Shown one piece after another: positions 1 through 10,231 of a stretch of DNA of 64,000 nt. A model generated the notes under the pieces. That model was not told the DNA's origin. It was given only the letters and a program-made list of their open reading frames with translations, and searched no databases. Source of the stretch: Rickettsia australis str. Phillips (GTDB lineage Bacteria > Pseudomonadota > Alphaproteobacteria > Rickettsiales > Rickettsiaceae); NCBI RefSeq assembly GCF_000273745.1, contig NZ_AKVZ01000018.1:27401-91400 (forward strand), in the 5' to 3' direction. The first letter of the stretch is position 1, and each line of letters opens with the position of its first letter. Made by a program: the position numbers and the translations under genes.

Positions 1-62
1 CATATAGTAATACATAAGTATAATGTGGAAACTAATTAACAATATGAATTAAGGAGGAGAGT

Positions 63-1139
63 ATGAAAAAATTAGAGCAACACCTTAAGAAACAGCGTAA
101 TGATAACGATGCTCAAGTAAAGAAATATAAAAAAGATCTTGATGTAATAGGCATTAGATATGACCATAAATTTGCACATGTTGAAGTTCCAAATCATGCT
201 ACCGGCGGGTTTGAATATTTTAAATGGGATTGGATAACAAGCACTACGGGTAGTCATCCAGAAATAGTACAAATATTTAAGAAAATAGTAAGCACTCTGA
301 AAGAAGCTAAAAATGACCCAGCCCAGTATGAAAACTTAGTATCTAACTTGGATGCTAGTACCAGAAATGCACTTGATGTTAATATTAAGAAGCATAATAT
401 TACTGTACCGACATCAGACATTAATAAGGTAATATCAGAAATATTATCAGGAATGCAAGCATGGCTAGATACAAAAAGTCATATCCCTCTAGAACTTAAG
501 CAAAAATTCTTAGAGTTAGGTTCTAATAATTTAGAAGAGTTTATAGAAAGTGCTTTTAATAAATTTAACAATAAATGGATAGTTAAAGAATTTATTGATA
601 ATGCTTTTGTACCACCTAGAGAGGAAAGTAACAAATATCTAGCTGGTATTGGTTGTGATTCAGCTGAGCAGCTATGGACTAAAATGGGAAATCTTAGAAT
701 AAGCGATGATTCAAATAAAGCTACAACCTCTCAGGCTTCATCAGAGAGTATAAATTCTAGTGACTTTAAAGGTAACACGTCAGATGAAGATTCCGATGAT
801 ATAGAGGTTATATCACAATTACTAGCATCTAAAGTAACGCTTAATAATGGTAAAAAAATTGATGTTAAGAAAATTATAGACGCAATATATAACCTACAAG
901 ATTTAGATTTTTATTTAAGGAAGTTAACTCCTGCAATCAATCAGCTTGTGAAAAAAGAAATAGCATTAAAGTTAGCTTACGATTTTTTTAATGATTCTAA
1001 AGAGTTAAATGAAGTACGCTCTATATCGGAAGCATTAGGTATTAAAGAGGAGTTTAATACTTACAGCAATTTTAGCCTTGAGGAGCTAAAAGATGAAGAA
1101 GTTAATATTACTGGTGGAGATTATTCGTATTTAGAATAA
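63..1139 (+). CDS. Hypothetical soluble protein, 358 aa
   Basis: I do not recognise the family. The product has no signal peptide and no hydrophobic segment. It is rich in charged residues and looks largely helical. A serine- and acid-rich low-complexity stretch at about residues 218-248 (ending in SDEDSDD) separates an N-terminal part of about 215 residues from a C-terminal helical part. The start is well supported: a full Shine-Dalgarno sequence (aaggagga, 52-59) lies just before the ATG, much stronger than for most genes in the window. The gene is followed directly by a perfect 25-bp inverted repeat. A lineage-specific cytoplasmic or exported effector is possible, but nothing in the sequence shows it. 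Confidence 0.75.
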   Translation: MKKLEQHLKKQRNDNDAQVKKYKKDLDVIGIRYDHKFAHVEVPNHATGGFEYFKWDWITSTTGSHPEIVQIFKKIVSTLKEAKNDPAQYENLVSNLDASTRNALDVNIKKHNITVPTSDINKVISEILSGMQAWLDTKSHIPLELKQKFLELGSNNLEEFIESAFNKFNNKWIVKEFIDNAFVPPREESNKYLAGIGCDSAEQLWTKMGNLRISDDSNKATTSQASSESINSSDFKGNTSDEDSDDIEVISQLLASKVTLNNGKKIDVKKIIDAIYNLQDLDFYLRKLTPAINQLVKKEIALKLAYDFFNDSKELNEVRSISEALGIKEEFNTYSNFSLEELKDEEVNITGGDYSYLE

Positions 1140-1149
1140 TTGCTTTCCT

Positions 1150-1230
1150 CTGTCATGCCGTGGTTTATCCACGGTACCTAGCACAAATAAAATAAAGACT
1201 AGATGCCGTGGATAAACCACGGCATGACAG
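1150..1230. repeat. Type I RPE, perfect 25-bp inverted repeat
   Basis: The arms 1150-1174 and 1206-1230 are exact reverse complements, separated by 31 nt. The ends match the tgtcat...atgaca palindromes seen throughout the window. It sits between the unknown 358-aa gene and the LD-carboxypeptidase gene and could act as a transcript-end hairpin. Confidence 0.9.
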
Positions 1231-1263
1231 AGTAGGTTTACCTGTGCATAACAATACCTATCA

Positions 1264-2226
1264 ATGATATTCATGATTCTTAAAAATTTATCTTTACTAA
1301 TAATATTATTCTTTTCAATATCAGTTTTTTCTGCTGCTACTAACCTAAAAAATATCCATATTACTGTTGTTGCTCCAGCAACAGGTGCTGATAATAAGAC
1401 TTTATCGGATTTAAAAAATATTAATGGATTAAATTTACAAATTCCTTCTAAGTGTTTTTCTAAAGGTAAGCTACCCTTTCTTGCAAGTAGCGATGAAGTA
1501 AGATTTAATTGCCTGCGGGATGCCTTATTTGATGAGTCTGATAATATAGTATGGAGTTTACGAGGTGGTTATGGCTCTGCTAGAATAATTCCAGGTTTAC
1601 TAAAGCTATCAAAACCAAATAAAGAAAAACTCTTTATAGGATATAGCGATATAACGGCTTTACATCTTTTTCTATCACAAGAATGGGGATGGAAAACTAT
1701 TCACGGTAGTAATATAGCTGACTTATTAAAAACTGATAAAGATCAAAGTAATTTTACCAAGCTTGCTGAAATATTAAAAGGTAAGGTAAAGCAGGTTAAT
1801 ATAGAGAACTTAGTACCTCTTAACAATATAGCAAAATTAAGTGATCTTGTTAACGGCAAACTAACAGGCGGTAACTTAACTATGGTGCAAACTAGTATAG
1901 GAACGAGTTGGCAAATAAAGACCAAAGGCAAAATTCTTTTCTTAGAAGATGTGAATGTAGCTCCTTTTAGATTAGATCGTGAGCTTTTACACTTAAAGCA
2001 AGCAGGGTTACTTGAGGATGTTAAAGCTATAATATTTGGTTCATTTGGTAAAGATCTTGACGCCACAATGTTAGTGCTTCGTAATTTTGCGGATAATTTA
2101 AATATTCCGGTATTTAAAACAAATAGATTCGGTCATGAAAAAATTAATGATCCGATTATTTATAATACGGATAGTAAGATTATCATGGGGAATAATAAAG
2201 GATTTAAGTTAGTTATGGGATTGTAA
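1264..2226 (+). CDS. ldcA: Muramoyltetrapeptide carboxypeptidase (LD-carboxypeptidase, peptidase S66)
   Basis: This enzyme removes the terminal D-alanine from muropeptide tetrapeptides during peptidoglycan recycling. The S66 catalytic triad is visible: Ser128 in GYSDIT, Glu228 in LFLEDVN and His291 in RFGHEKIND; LRGGYGSARI at about residues 99-108 is the conserved family segment. At 320 aa the length is normal. Residues 5-25 form a hydrophobic leader ending in an Ala-Ala region, so the protein looks exported. The classical E. coli LdcA is cytoplasmic, so a periplasmic location here is an inference from the leader. Met1 and Met4 are both possible starts and neither has a clear ribosome binding site. 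Confidence 0.9.
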   Translation: MIFMILKNLSLLIILFFSISVFSAATNLKNIHITVVAPATGADNKTLSDLKNINGLNLQIPSKCFSKGKLPFLASSDEVRFNCLRDALFDESDNIVWSLRGGYGSARIIPGLLKLSKPNKEKLFIGYSDITALHLFLSQEWGWKTIHGSNIADLLKTDKDQSNFTKLAEILKGKVKQVNIENLVPLNNIAKLSDLVNGKLTGGNLTMVQTSIGTSWQIKTKGKILFLEDVNVAPFRLDRELLHLKQAGLLEDVKAIIFGSFGKDLDATMLVLRNFADNLNIPVFKTNRFGHEKINDPIIYNTDSKIIMGNNKGFKLVMGL

Positions 2227-2252
2227 GATTCATTGTGAGCAGTACCTAATCT

Positions 2253-2317
2253 GTATTGCGAGCGACCGTGGGGAGCGCGTGGCAATCTGAGGACTTTGGT
2301 ACAAGATTGCAATGACG
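2253..2317. repeat. Type III palindromic fragment
   Basis: The segment begins attgcgagcg, carries ggcaatctgag and ends gattgcaatgacg, matching the ends of the longer type III elements at 6325, 40554, 45274 and 58640. It lies in the gap between two converging genes (ldcA and addB). Confidence 0.6.
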
Positions 2318-2327
2318 GCTGTTATAA

Positions 2328-4994
2328 TTAACTCTGCCTAATCAAATGTAAATAATCATTATATCTTGATAAATTCAAATCATAAGAAAAAGACTTATTT
2401 GTAATGTAATATTCAAGTAGTCGTATTAATCCTGCTTTATGTTTATTTAAAGTCTCGATGCTTAAAGCTATTTCCGTTGTTTGTACATAAGGTTCGGTAC
2501 TTGTTATTTTCACGTAGGCGATACTGATTTCTGGATTCCCCTTGTTTGGTCTTGTTGTATGGCTCACTTCAACCTCTATCATCCCGCGACTCGATCGCGG
2601 GATCCAGTCTTTTTTAATTTTTTTGTGGACCCCGTGGTCAAGCCATGAGGTGACATCGAAGGTTATAAATCCGTTTTCTAGTAACATCAAACTTTCGATA
2701 ATAAGTTGCGGAGATAGCCCAAGCTCTATTGCTTTCTTAGTCGGAATAGTACCAGTTTTATAATCCATTATAGTTATATTGTTGGATTTACTTATTTCAA
2801 TTCGGTCAGCTATACCGATTATTTTTATATCTTGACCTGCAATATTTAGTCGTAATTCCCCTTTAGTTTCAAAATAGATTTCTTTGCAGTTTTTTCGGCG
2901 TTCTATATCAAATAAAATAAAAGCTTTACTGAAAGCCGTGAGTTTTATTTGCCAAGTCTTTTTTGTGTACGTTGGTAAGATAGTGCCGTATAAAATATGA
3001 TTACCGATATTTATTAAAGCAGCTTGTTTATCAAGCAAATTTAAATTAACATATTGTTTATCGTAATTTTTAGAATATTCCTCTAAAACTTTATGAATAA
3101 AATTACCAAAATCCGATATTTTAGGTTCTTCCCATATATTATCTTTTTGACGTAGTCCAAGGATTTTTTTAGCATAAAAACCGTATGGGTTTCTTATTAA
3201 TGTTTCTATGTCGGTTACTGATAAGACGCTTGGGAAAGAGATGCTTTGTGCTGTGGGTCTATTGTCATACCGTGGCTTGACCACGGTATCTATTATTTTG
3301 TGGATCCCGCGATCAAGTCGCGGGATGACATAATAGGGTATAGGGACGACATTCTGTAACCTCAAAAATAAATTACTCAGCACTGACAACTTCCCATCAT
3401 ATTTTTTAGCGTTTAGTATAATTACTTGTTTATTTTGTAGAAACAAATTGAAATAATCTGAATATAGAGTAGGGGCGATTTCATTGTAATCTATATTTAG
3501 TATCTGTAAGGCTTTTTTGCTAAGCCATGGGTGAGCTTTAGCGGTAGGTGTCCAGTTTTCATTATTAAAATGCGGTAATATAATTAAGTCGAATGCACAT
3601 AATGCTAAATCTTCAGGCCCTCCTATAGTAATATTAGTAGAGTCAGTATTTTTATAATATTTGATATTAGAGAGTAAAAAAGAAAAAATTTTAGGAAAAT
3701 CCTTTTTATCAGTTGAATTTATATATTTGCTATATGCAGTTAAATTTGTTAAAAACTCAGCTAGTTCTGCTCCTCCTTCTTTTTCCCAAATATTAGGCAA
3801 AAGTTTTTCAGCTATTTCTTTAGTTAAGGTCAGAATATCTAGTATATTACGTGGGTTATCGGTAAATAAAATCTCTATTAAGTTACGACAATATTCTTTT
3901 GTATCCTCGTTATCAAATTGTAATTGCAATAAATATTGAGGTGAGGATATAAAGCGGTTTTTATTAGATAGCATTAACTCTAACTTATGCACAGCGTCAT
4001 TCACAAAGCTTGATATTGTACGCTCCGCAGACTTACTCTTAAATTCATCTTGTCTGAAGTTTTCTGAATTTAGCTGTGTAGGATTACTGATTAAAGGATT
4101 TTTAAGTAATAAAAATAGGAGTTTTAAATCAAAATTATTACATAATATTTTAATAATGGAAGTTAGTAATTCACTTATATTAGTAAGCCTTAAGTCATTA
4201 CCTAGTAGATCTTCGTATCTGTCTAAAAAATTGCAATATACTCTTTTAAGTTTATTATTATTTGTAATGATTGCTATTCGTTTATCTTTATTACGGCTAC
4301 ATATATAAGCTATTTGTTTAGCCTCTTCATAAATGTCATTAGGCTCATAATAAGATATACCATCGCTAATCTGCTTGGATGCTGGATTATAGTGAATTAT
4401 GTAATTCTTTAATTCTTCTTCAAATCTTTTTAAAAAAACATTAGGCTTGAACATTCCGACGAGTATTATTTTCTTATTCCTATTCTTTATCCTTATTATT
4501 TCTTCGTGTAATAGCTTCAATTTATAAGCTGCTTTAGTTTGTTTTTGAGTAAATGATATTTCTTCTTGCCATCTTAAAAAGCAATATTCTAGAAATTTAT
4601 AAATCTTTTGCCAATATTTAGAATTGTTATAGACTTCAATTAATTTTATATCGACATTATTGATTATAAGATCATTAAACAATTTTCTTAGAATTTCTGC
4701 AGCTTTTAATGATTCATTTTTATTACATTGTAAGTCTTTATATTCTGTAATTATTTTTGATATAATAAGAAGTTCTTCTATTTTAGATACATAATCCGAA
4801 TCGGTTTTTTTTGAAATAAGAGAATTAAAAGGAATAATGATAGGTAATTTGATTTTATATTTATCGGCCAAAATTTTCCTTAATTCTAGGCATGAGAAAT
4901 TATTAGGCAATATTATTTGAACTTCTGTACCTTTCTCTAATTTATCAATGATATACTCAGCAAAGCTTTTCAAAAAAGAATAATCAGCAGTCAT
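2328..4994 (-). CDS. addB: Double-strand break repair protein AddB (PD-(D/E)XK nuclease)
   Basis: AddB is the nuclease partner of the AddA helicase in the alphaproteobacterial RecBCD substitute. The C-terminal nuclease fold is visible from [12 protein letters not shown] (about residue 625) through GIADRIEI to IMDYKTG (about residues 725-745), which supplies the D...D-x-K catalytic pattern, then [11 protein letters not shown]. The N-terminal two thirds is a divergent, inactive-helicase-like region. At 888 aa it is lengthened by three in-frame RPEs: type V at about residues 307-335 and type I at about 555-577 and 780-806. The last lies just after the nuclease motif. The whole frame stays open despite the insertions. 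The partner addA is not in this window. Confidence 0.85.
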   Translation of the reverse strand: MTADYSFLKSFAEYIIDKLEKGTEVQIILPNNFSCLELRKILADKYKIKLPIIIPFNSLISKKTDSDYVSKIEELLIISKIITEYKDLQCNKNESLKAAEILRKLFNDLIINNVDIKLIEVYNNSKYWQKIYKFLEYCFLRWQEEISFTQKQTKAAYKLKLLHEEIIRIKNRNKKIILVGMFKPNVFLKRFEEELKNYIIHYNPASKQISDGISYYEPNDIYEEAKQIAYICSRNKDKRIAIITNNNKLKRVYCNFLDRYEDLLGNDLRLTNISELLTSIIKILCNNFDLKLLFLLLKNPLISNPTQLNSENFRQDEFKSKSAERTISSFVNDAVHKLELMLSNKNRFISSPQYLLQLQFDNEDTKEYCRNLIEILFTDNPRNILDILTLTKEIAEKLLPNIWEKEGGAELAEFLTNLTAYSKYINSTDKKDFPKIFSFLLSNIKYYKNTDSTNITIGGPEDLALCAFDLIILPHFNNENWTPTAKAHPWLSKKALQILNIDYNEIAPTLYSDYFNLFLQNKQVIILNAKKYDGKLSVLSNLFLRLQNVVPIPYYVIPRLDRGIHKIIDTVVKPRYDNRPTAQSISFPSVLSVTDIETLIRNPYGFYAKKILGLRQKDNIWEEPKISDFGNFIHKVLEEYSKNYDKQYVNLNLLDKQAALINIGNHILYGTILPTYTKKTWQIKLTAFSKAFILFDIERRKNCKEIYFETKGELRLNIAGQDIKIIGIADRIEISKSNNITIMDYKTGTIPTKKAIELGLSPQLIIESLMLLENGFITFDVTSWLDHGVHKKIKKDWIPRSSRGMIEVEVSHTTRPNKGNPEISIAYVKITSTEPYVQTTEIALSIETLNKHKAGLIRLLEYYITNKSFSYDLNLSRYNDYLHLIRQS
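2578..2655. repeat. Type I RPE inside addB
   Basis: The left arm atcccgcgactcgatcgcgg and the right arm ending ccatgaggtgaca form a degenerate palindrome that keeps the addB frame. It encodes the WLDHG...WIPRSSRGM peptide near residues 780-806. Confidence 0.85.
3263..3330. repeat. Type I RPE inside addB
   Basis: The palindrome runs from tgtcataccgtgg to cgcgggatgaca. In the addB frame it encodes the [11 protein letters not shown]...KPRYDN peptide (about residues 555-577). It falls between the inactive-helicase region and the nuclease domain. Confidence 0.85.
3992..4075. repeat. Type V RPE inside addB
   Basis: Read on the minus strand it starts aattcagaaaacttcagaca and encodes [14 protein letters not shown]. 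It is the same element as in murD (14360-14471) but shorter at the far end. Confidence 0.8.
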
Positions 4995-5147
4995 AAATAA
5001 TGTTTTTTACGGTAATATAGCAGATCCAAGGTCTGAAACAAATCTTATTTAAAACGATAATATAGTACAATAAATAATATTTGATTATTAGTTTCTTATT
5101 GAGTATCTTAAAATATATTAATTTCAATTTTATAAATAAGGTATCAT

Positions 5148-5547
5148 ATGAAAATTTTTATTATATTATTTACTATTATAGTCTCTATAACATCACGAGC
5201 TTGTGCTAATAATTGAAACTCACATATAGCGTATTGTGATAACATACAAGTAGAACAACAAGAAGATTTGATAATACAAAAATTGGTTAAACTATTTGCA
5301 GCTGAAATGAATTGTAATTAGCGGCTGTTTACAACAATGGGATGTGCAAGATAATCGAGTAAAATATTCAATTACTTGATAAGAACAATGTAGACCTGTA
5401 ATTTATGGTCAGTATCAACTTGGAGACAATGGTAGAGGTTCTACTTTCGTATGTGAATGTTCTAAAAATTCCGTATGTTGTTGGCCGCTTAGATATGAAT
5501 ATAATAAAGTGTTTGTAATATGTTCATCTCATTATGTTGAAAACTAA
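5148..5547 (+). pseudogene. Decayed small secreted protein gene
   Basis: An ATG at 5148 opens a clear 20-residue signal peptide (MKIFIILFTIIVSITSRACA), but a TGA stop follows at 5214. Protein-like sequence continues past the stop (NSHIAYCDNIQVEQQ, then a MNCN segment ending in a second stop near 5320). A shift to another frame then gives QWDVQDNRVKYSIT, CRPVIYGQYQLGDNG and a Cys-rich tail CECSKNSVCCWPLRY that ends at 5547. The remains suggest a small exported, disulphide-rich protein of about 130 residues. I do not recognise the family. At least three lesions make it a pseudogene. Confidence 0.6.
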
Positions 5548-5550
5548 TAT

Positions 5551-6279
5551 TTACTTACTAGCTTTTACGAATTCCTTAAATAATTCTAAATCTACTCCAT
5601 TATCGTTAAGATATTCAGGATGCCATTGAACGCCGATAACAAATTTATGTTTCGTTGATTCAATGGCTTCAATTATACTGTCTTCTGCTTTTGCAGATAC
5701 GATAAGATAATTACCAAGTTGTTTAACAGCCTGGTGATGAGTCGAATTAACCATAGTTTGTAGCTGATTATTAGCTATTTTAGCAAGTTTAGTATTTGCT
5801 TCTATACTAATTGCATGTGAAACTATATTTTTAGGTGAAGGTTGTGTATGGTTAATTATAGTTTCAATATAATCAGGAATATGTTTAATAAGCGTACCAT
5901 TAAAAATAACGTTTAATAACTGCATACCTCGGCATATTCCTAAAACCGGAATATCTCTCTCTAAGGCTTTCTTTAAAACTAATATCTCAAAATTATCACG
6001 TTCTTCATTAGAAATTACTGCATCTTCGGCGTATTCCGGCTCATAAAATTTAGGATGTATGTCTTCATCACCGCCTGGAATTACAATACCGTCAACAAAT
6101 TCCATAAGCTGATTTATTGTATCAGTTTGATAAGGTAATAATAGTGGTACACCACCGGCTGCAATAATTGCATCGGTATAGTTTTTTCGCAAGGCATACC
6201 ATGGAAAAGCAGCGTAAGTATATTTTTCACAATTTTGAGCTAAATCAGGTGTAACACCTATTATCGGTTTCTTTTGCAT
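5551..6279 (-). CDS. Class I glutamine amidotransferase, gamma-glutamyl-GABA hydrolase-like (peptidase C26)
   Basis: This is a glutamine-amidotransferase-fold hydrolase of the PuuD type, which cleaves gamma-glutamyl bonds. The nucleophile elbow LGICRGMQLLNV places the catalytic Cys at about residue 118, and VQWHPEY near the C-terminus supplies the His and Glu of the triad. IPGGDEDIHPKFY is the family's substrate-side loop. The length of 242 aa is normal. No polyamine-catabolism genes are nearby, so the actual substrate in this organism is unknown. It converges with the decayed secreted-protein gene (4-nt gap) and follows coxA on the same strand across a type III repeat. Confidence 0.85.
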   Translation of the reverse strand: MQKKPIIGVTPDLAQNCEKYTYAAFPWYALRKNYTDAIIAAGGVPLLLPYQTDTINQLMEFVDGIVIPGGDEDIHPKFYEPEYAEDAVISNEERDNFEILVLKKALERDIPVLGICRGMQLLNVIFNGTLIKHIPDYIETIINHTQPSPKNIVSHAISIEANTKLAKIANNQLQTMVNSTHHQAVKQLGNYLIVSAKAEDSIIEAIESTKHKFVIGVQWHPEYLNDNGVDLELFKEFVKASK

Positions 6280-6324
6280 TTTGGTATCGTTTTATTATTT
6301 TTCTTTCAGCTATGTCATTAAGTT

Positions 6325-6423
6325 GTCATTGCGAGCAGTTGTAGACTGCGTGGCAATCTCGTGAAATAATAACAAACTCTTGAGATTGCTGCGTCGTTGC
6401 TAACGCAACTTCTCGCAATGACG
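6325..6423. repeat. Type III palindromic element
   Basis: The element begins gtcattgcgagcag and ends cttctcgcaatgac, with caatctcg...gagattgc internal arms. It occupies most of the gap between coxA and the amidotransferase gene. Confidence 0.7.
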
Positions 6424-6447
6424 ATTTGGCATCCACCAAAATCACTA

Positions 6448-8073
<1,626 letters not shown>

Positions 8074-8254
8074 TCACTTTGTTTGTTCTTGTATGCAATG
8101 ATGTCATTGTTGTTTGGTGCTGAAAAAGTGCTATGTGTTATTCCTGCAACAGTAAGAATCTAGGCTTTTCTTTGTCATGCTAAACAAGTTTGCCTTATCT
8201 CTCTCTTAATTAGTAGATACTGAAATAAATTCAAGATGACTATAAATTCTTCTG

Positions 8255-8283
8255 GATTCACGTTTTCACGGGAATGACATAAA
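8255..8283. repeat. Half type II palindrome
   Basis: The sequence ctggattcacgttttcacgg followed by gaatgacataaa matches only the right half of type II elements. It lies in the space between coxA and the end of the decayed HEAT-like gene. Confidence 0.4.
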
Positions 8284-8302
8284 AAATATTGTATTATTTT
8301 CC

Positions 8303-9195
8303 TTAAAAATCAGGAATGTTATACTTAATCTTTTTCCTTTTAAGGTTATTTAAGTGTAATTTTAGTATTTTCTCGAGTTTCATTTGATCTTTTGGTTTAT
8401 TGTTAGTTATTACGTAATTTACAAATGTTGATACTATTAAATGAACATAAGAATTTTTTTAAAAATGTAATTGCTTTCATACGTAATTTCGGTATTACAA
8501 TTGCTATATACTGCAAAAGTGATTCAGCATATAGATATTCACATTTTGTTCCCATTCCCATAGAATAACTTATATATTTTCTGGTCAAAGGTCACACGTT
8601 CTTAAACTCTATTTTTCTGAACCTAAAGACTATATAGGTAAGTCCTTTAAAAGCTGCTATATTTATTTACTAATTTTCATTTTTTCTAAGAAAATATAAA
8701 CAAACTTCTAAAGCTTCCTGATAATTTAAAGAGTTTTGACAGAAGCTTAAAATAAACGCTTTTTTTCTTCTTCATTATTTAAAGAATAGATTAAACCTTT
8801 ATCAGTAAACTTTTTTAATTTTTTACCAGTAAAAAAATCAACTTCATTTTTAATATATGCTAAATAAATTTTTCTTTTTAGTCTTGGTACACAACTCTCA
8901 ATATCACAGCATAAATCAAGAGTTTCTAGATAAATGCATTTATTACTGCTTTTCAAGTTTTCAAATAATAATGGTAATATTAAACCCTCTTTAATATTAA
9001 TAAAATCTACGTACTAAAAAACCTAAAGCTTGAATTGCTGCAGCTTGCGATAATTCTTCCGGATTTCTTAAATTTTTAGCAACACAACCTATTGCATCAT
9101 CATAATCTGCATAACGCCCTACATCTATAAGATAAAAAAAGTTTTGCCCACTCAGGCCAATCAGCTACATCATGATTATTTACTCTTCTTCACTT
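8303..9195 (-). pseudogene. Decayed HEAT-like repeat protein gene between coxB and coxA
   Basis: One ancestral reading can be traced through frame changes over about 890 bp. The pieces, in order, are NNHDVADWPEWAK, DVGRYADYDDAIGCVAKNL, ELSQAAAIQALGFLV, INIKEGLILPLLFENLK, CIYLETLDLCCDIESC, LIYSLNNEEEKK, AFILSFCQNSLNYQEALEV, LLQYIAIVIPKLRMKAITFL, then SYVHLIVSTFVNYVITNN and KYNIPDF before a stop at 8303. Two of the shifts fall in A-runs (EEEKK to AF near 8757, FLKK to NS near 8457). Two adjacent stops also interrupt it. The alternating amphipathic helices, and AAAIQALG in particular, resemble HEAT or Armadillo repeats. That family call is weak. The 5' end is missing next to coxB. Confidence 0.55.
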
Positions 9196-9207
9196 ATTAT
9201 CATATAA

Positions 9208-10149
9208 TTAGTTAGCCGCCAATTTTGGATTCTCGCCATTCATAGTCGTCTTGTTCTTGCTTGCAATCCAATTATCGAAATCCTCTTTGCTTACTACTTC
9301 TATAGCAATCGGCATGAAGCCGTGATTGATGCCGCATAGTTCGGAGCATTGTCCGTAATATACGCCTTTTTTTGCCACTCTTGTCCAGGTTTCGTTTATT
9401 CTGCCTGGGACTGCGTCTATTTTAAAACCAAGTGACGGAACGGCAAAACTATGTATTACATCACCTGCGGTAATGAGAAATCTTACGGTAGCATTTTCAG
9501 GGATAATAATTCGATTATCAACATCCAATAATCGTTTCTGGTCAGGTTTTAGATTTTCATCAGAGATCATTACGCTATCAAATTCTAAATTATCATGATC
9601 AGGATATATATAATGCCAATACCATTGATAACCTACTACTTTAATAGTTAAATCTGTTTCGGGTATTTGTTCAGCATGACGCAATATTCTAAAAGACGGT
9701 ACTGCAATAATAACTAAAATTATAATAGGTATTACAGTCCAAATTATTTCTATTAAAACATTATGTGAAAATTTTGCCGGTACAGGGTTATTTTTTGCAT
9801 TAAATCTGATACATACAAAACCAAGTAATCCAGCAACAAATAAAACAATAGCTGTTGAGATATAAAGCAGAAAATTATGAAAATGATGTAATTCCTCCAT
9901 AATCGGACTTGCCGGAGGCTGGAACGTTACTTGCCAAGGTAACGGCTCGGAGGCAAAGCAATTACTACTAACAATCACAAAATAAATTAAAGCAATAGAC
10001 ATCTTCCCAAACTTCGCTTCTAGAGGTAATTTAGACGTCGAATCTAGACTCGAATCCTCACATATGTCTATAGTGGCAAGCACTTCCGTGTCTCCTTTAA
10101 ATTCCTCTCTATAAGCCGGTTTGGAAAGATGTCTAATAATGTTTTTCAT
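9208..10149 (-). CDS. coxB: Cytochrome c oxidase subunit II with an RPE in the leader
   Basis: Subunit II accepts electrons from cytochrome c through its periplasmic CuA centre. The CuA site is clear: GDVIHSFAVPSLGFKIDA followed by YGQCSELCGINHGFMPI near residues 240-285. VVGYQWYWHYIYP is the aromatic electron-entry patch. Two membrane helices follow the leader (about residues 90-112 and 132-152). Residues about 9-48 are a type IV RPE (REEFKGDTEV...KLPLEAKFG) placed before the hydrophobic signal segment MSIALIYFVIVSSNCFA. Translation could also begin at the Met of that segment, just past the insertion. The ancestral leader was presumably MKNIIRHLS joined to MSIAL. Confidence 0.95.
   Translation of the reverse strand: MKNIIRHLSKPAYREEFKGDTEVLATIDICEDSSLDSTSKLPLEAKFGKMSIALIYFVIVSSNCFASEPLPWQVTFQPPASPIMEELHHFHNFLLYISTAIVLFVAGLLGFVCIRFNAKNNPVPAKFSHNVLIEIIWTVIPIIILVIIAVPSFRILRHAEQIPETDLTIKVVGYQWYWHYIYPDHDNLEFDSVMISDENLKPDQKRLLDVDNRIIIPENATVRFLITAGDVIHSFAVPSLGFKIDAVPGRINETWTRVAKKGVYYGQCSELCGINHGFMPIAIEVVSKEDFDNWIASKNKTTMNGENPKLAAN
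10006..10125. repeat. Type IV RPE inside coxB
   Basis: The minus strand encodes AYREEFKGDTEV...DSTSKLPLEAKFG, matching the peptides in leuS (37093-37209) and beside the RND pseudogene (19305-19410). It adds about 40 residues in frame. Confidence 0.85.
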
Positions 10150-10231
10150 AGCACATAAAAGTTATTTCTATATATAATATAAATGTATATACAGTTTTAT
10201 TAAAGTAAAAATCGATAAATTTTTGTAAAAA

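Noticed and set aside
8403..8588. A separate 61-aa gene on the minus strand
   Set aside because: It starts at a TTG and joins on both sides to other parts of the decayed HEAT-like gene by one-base shifts.
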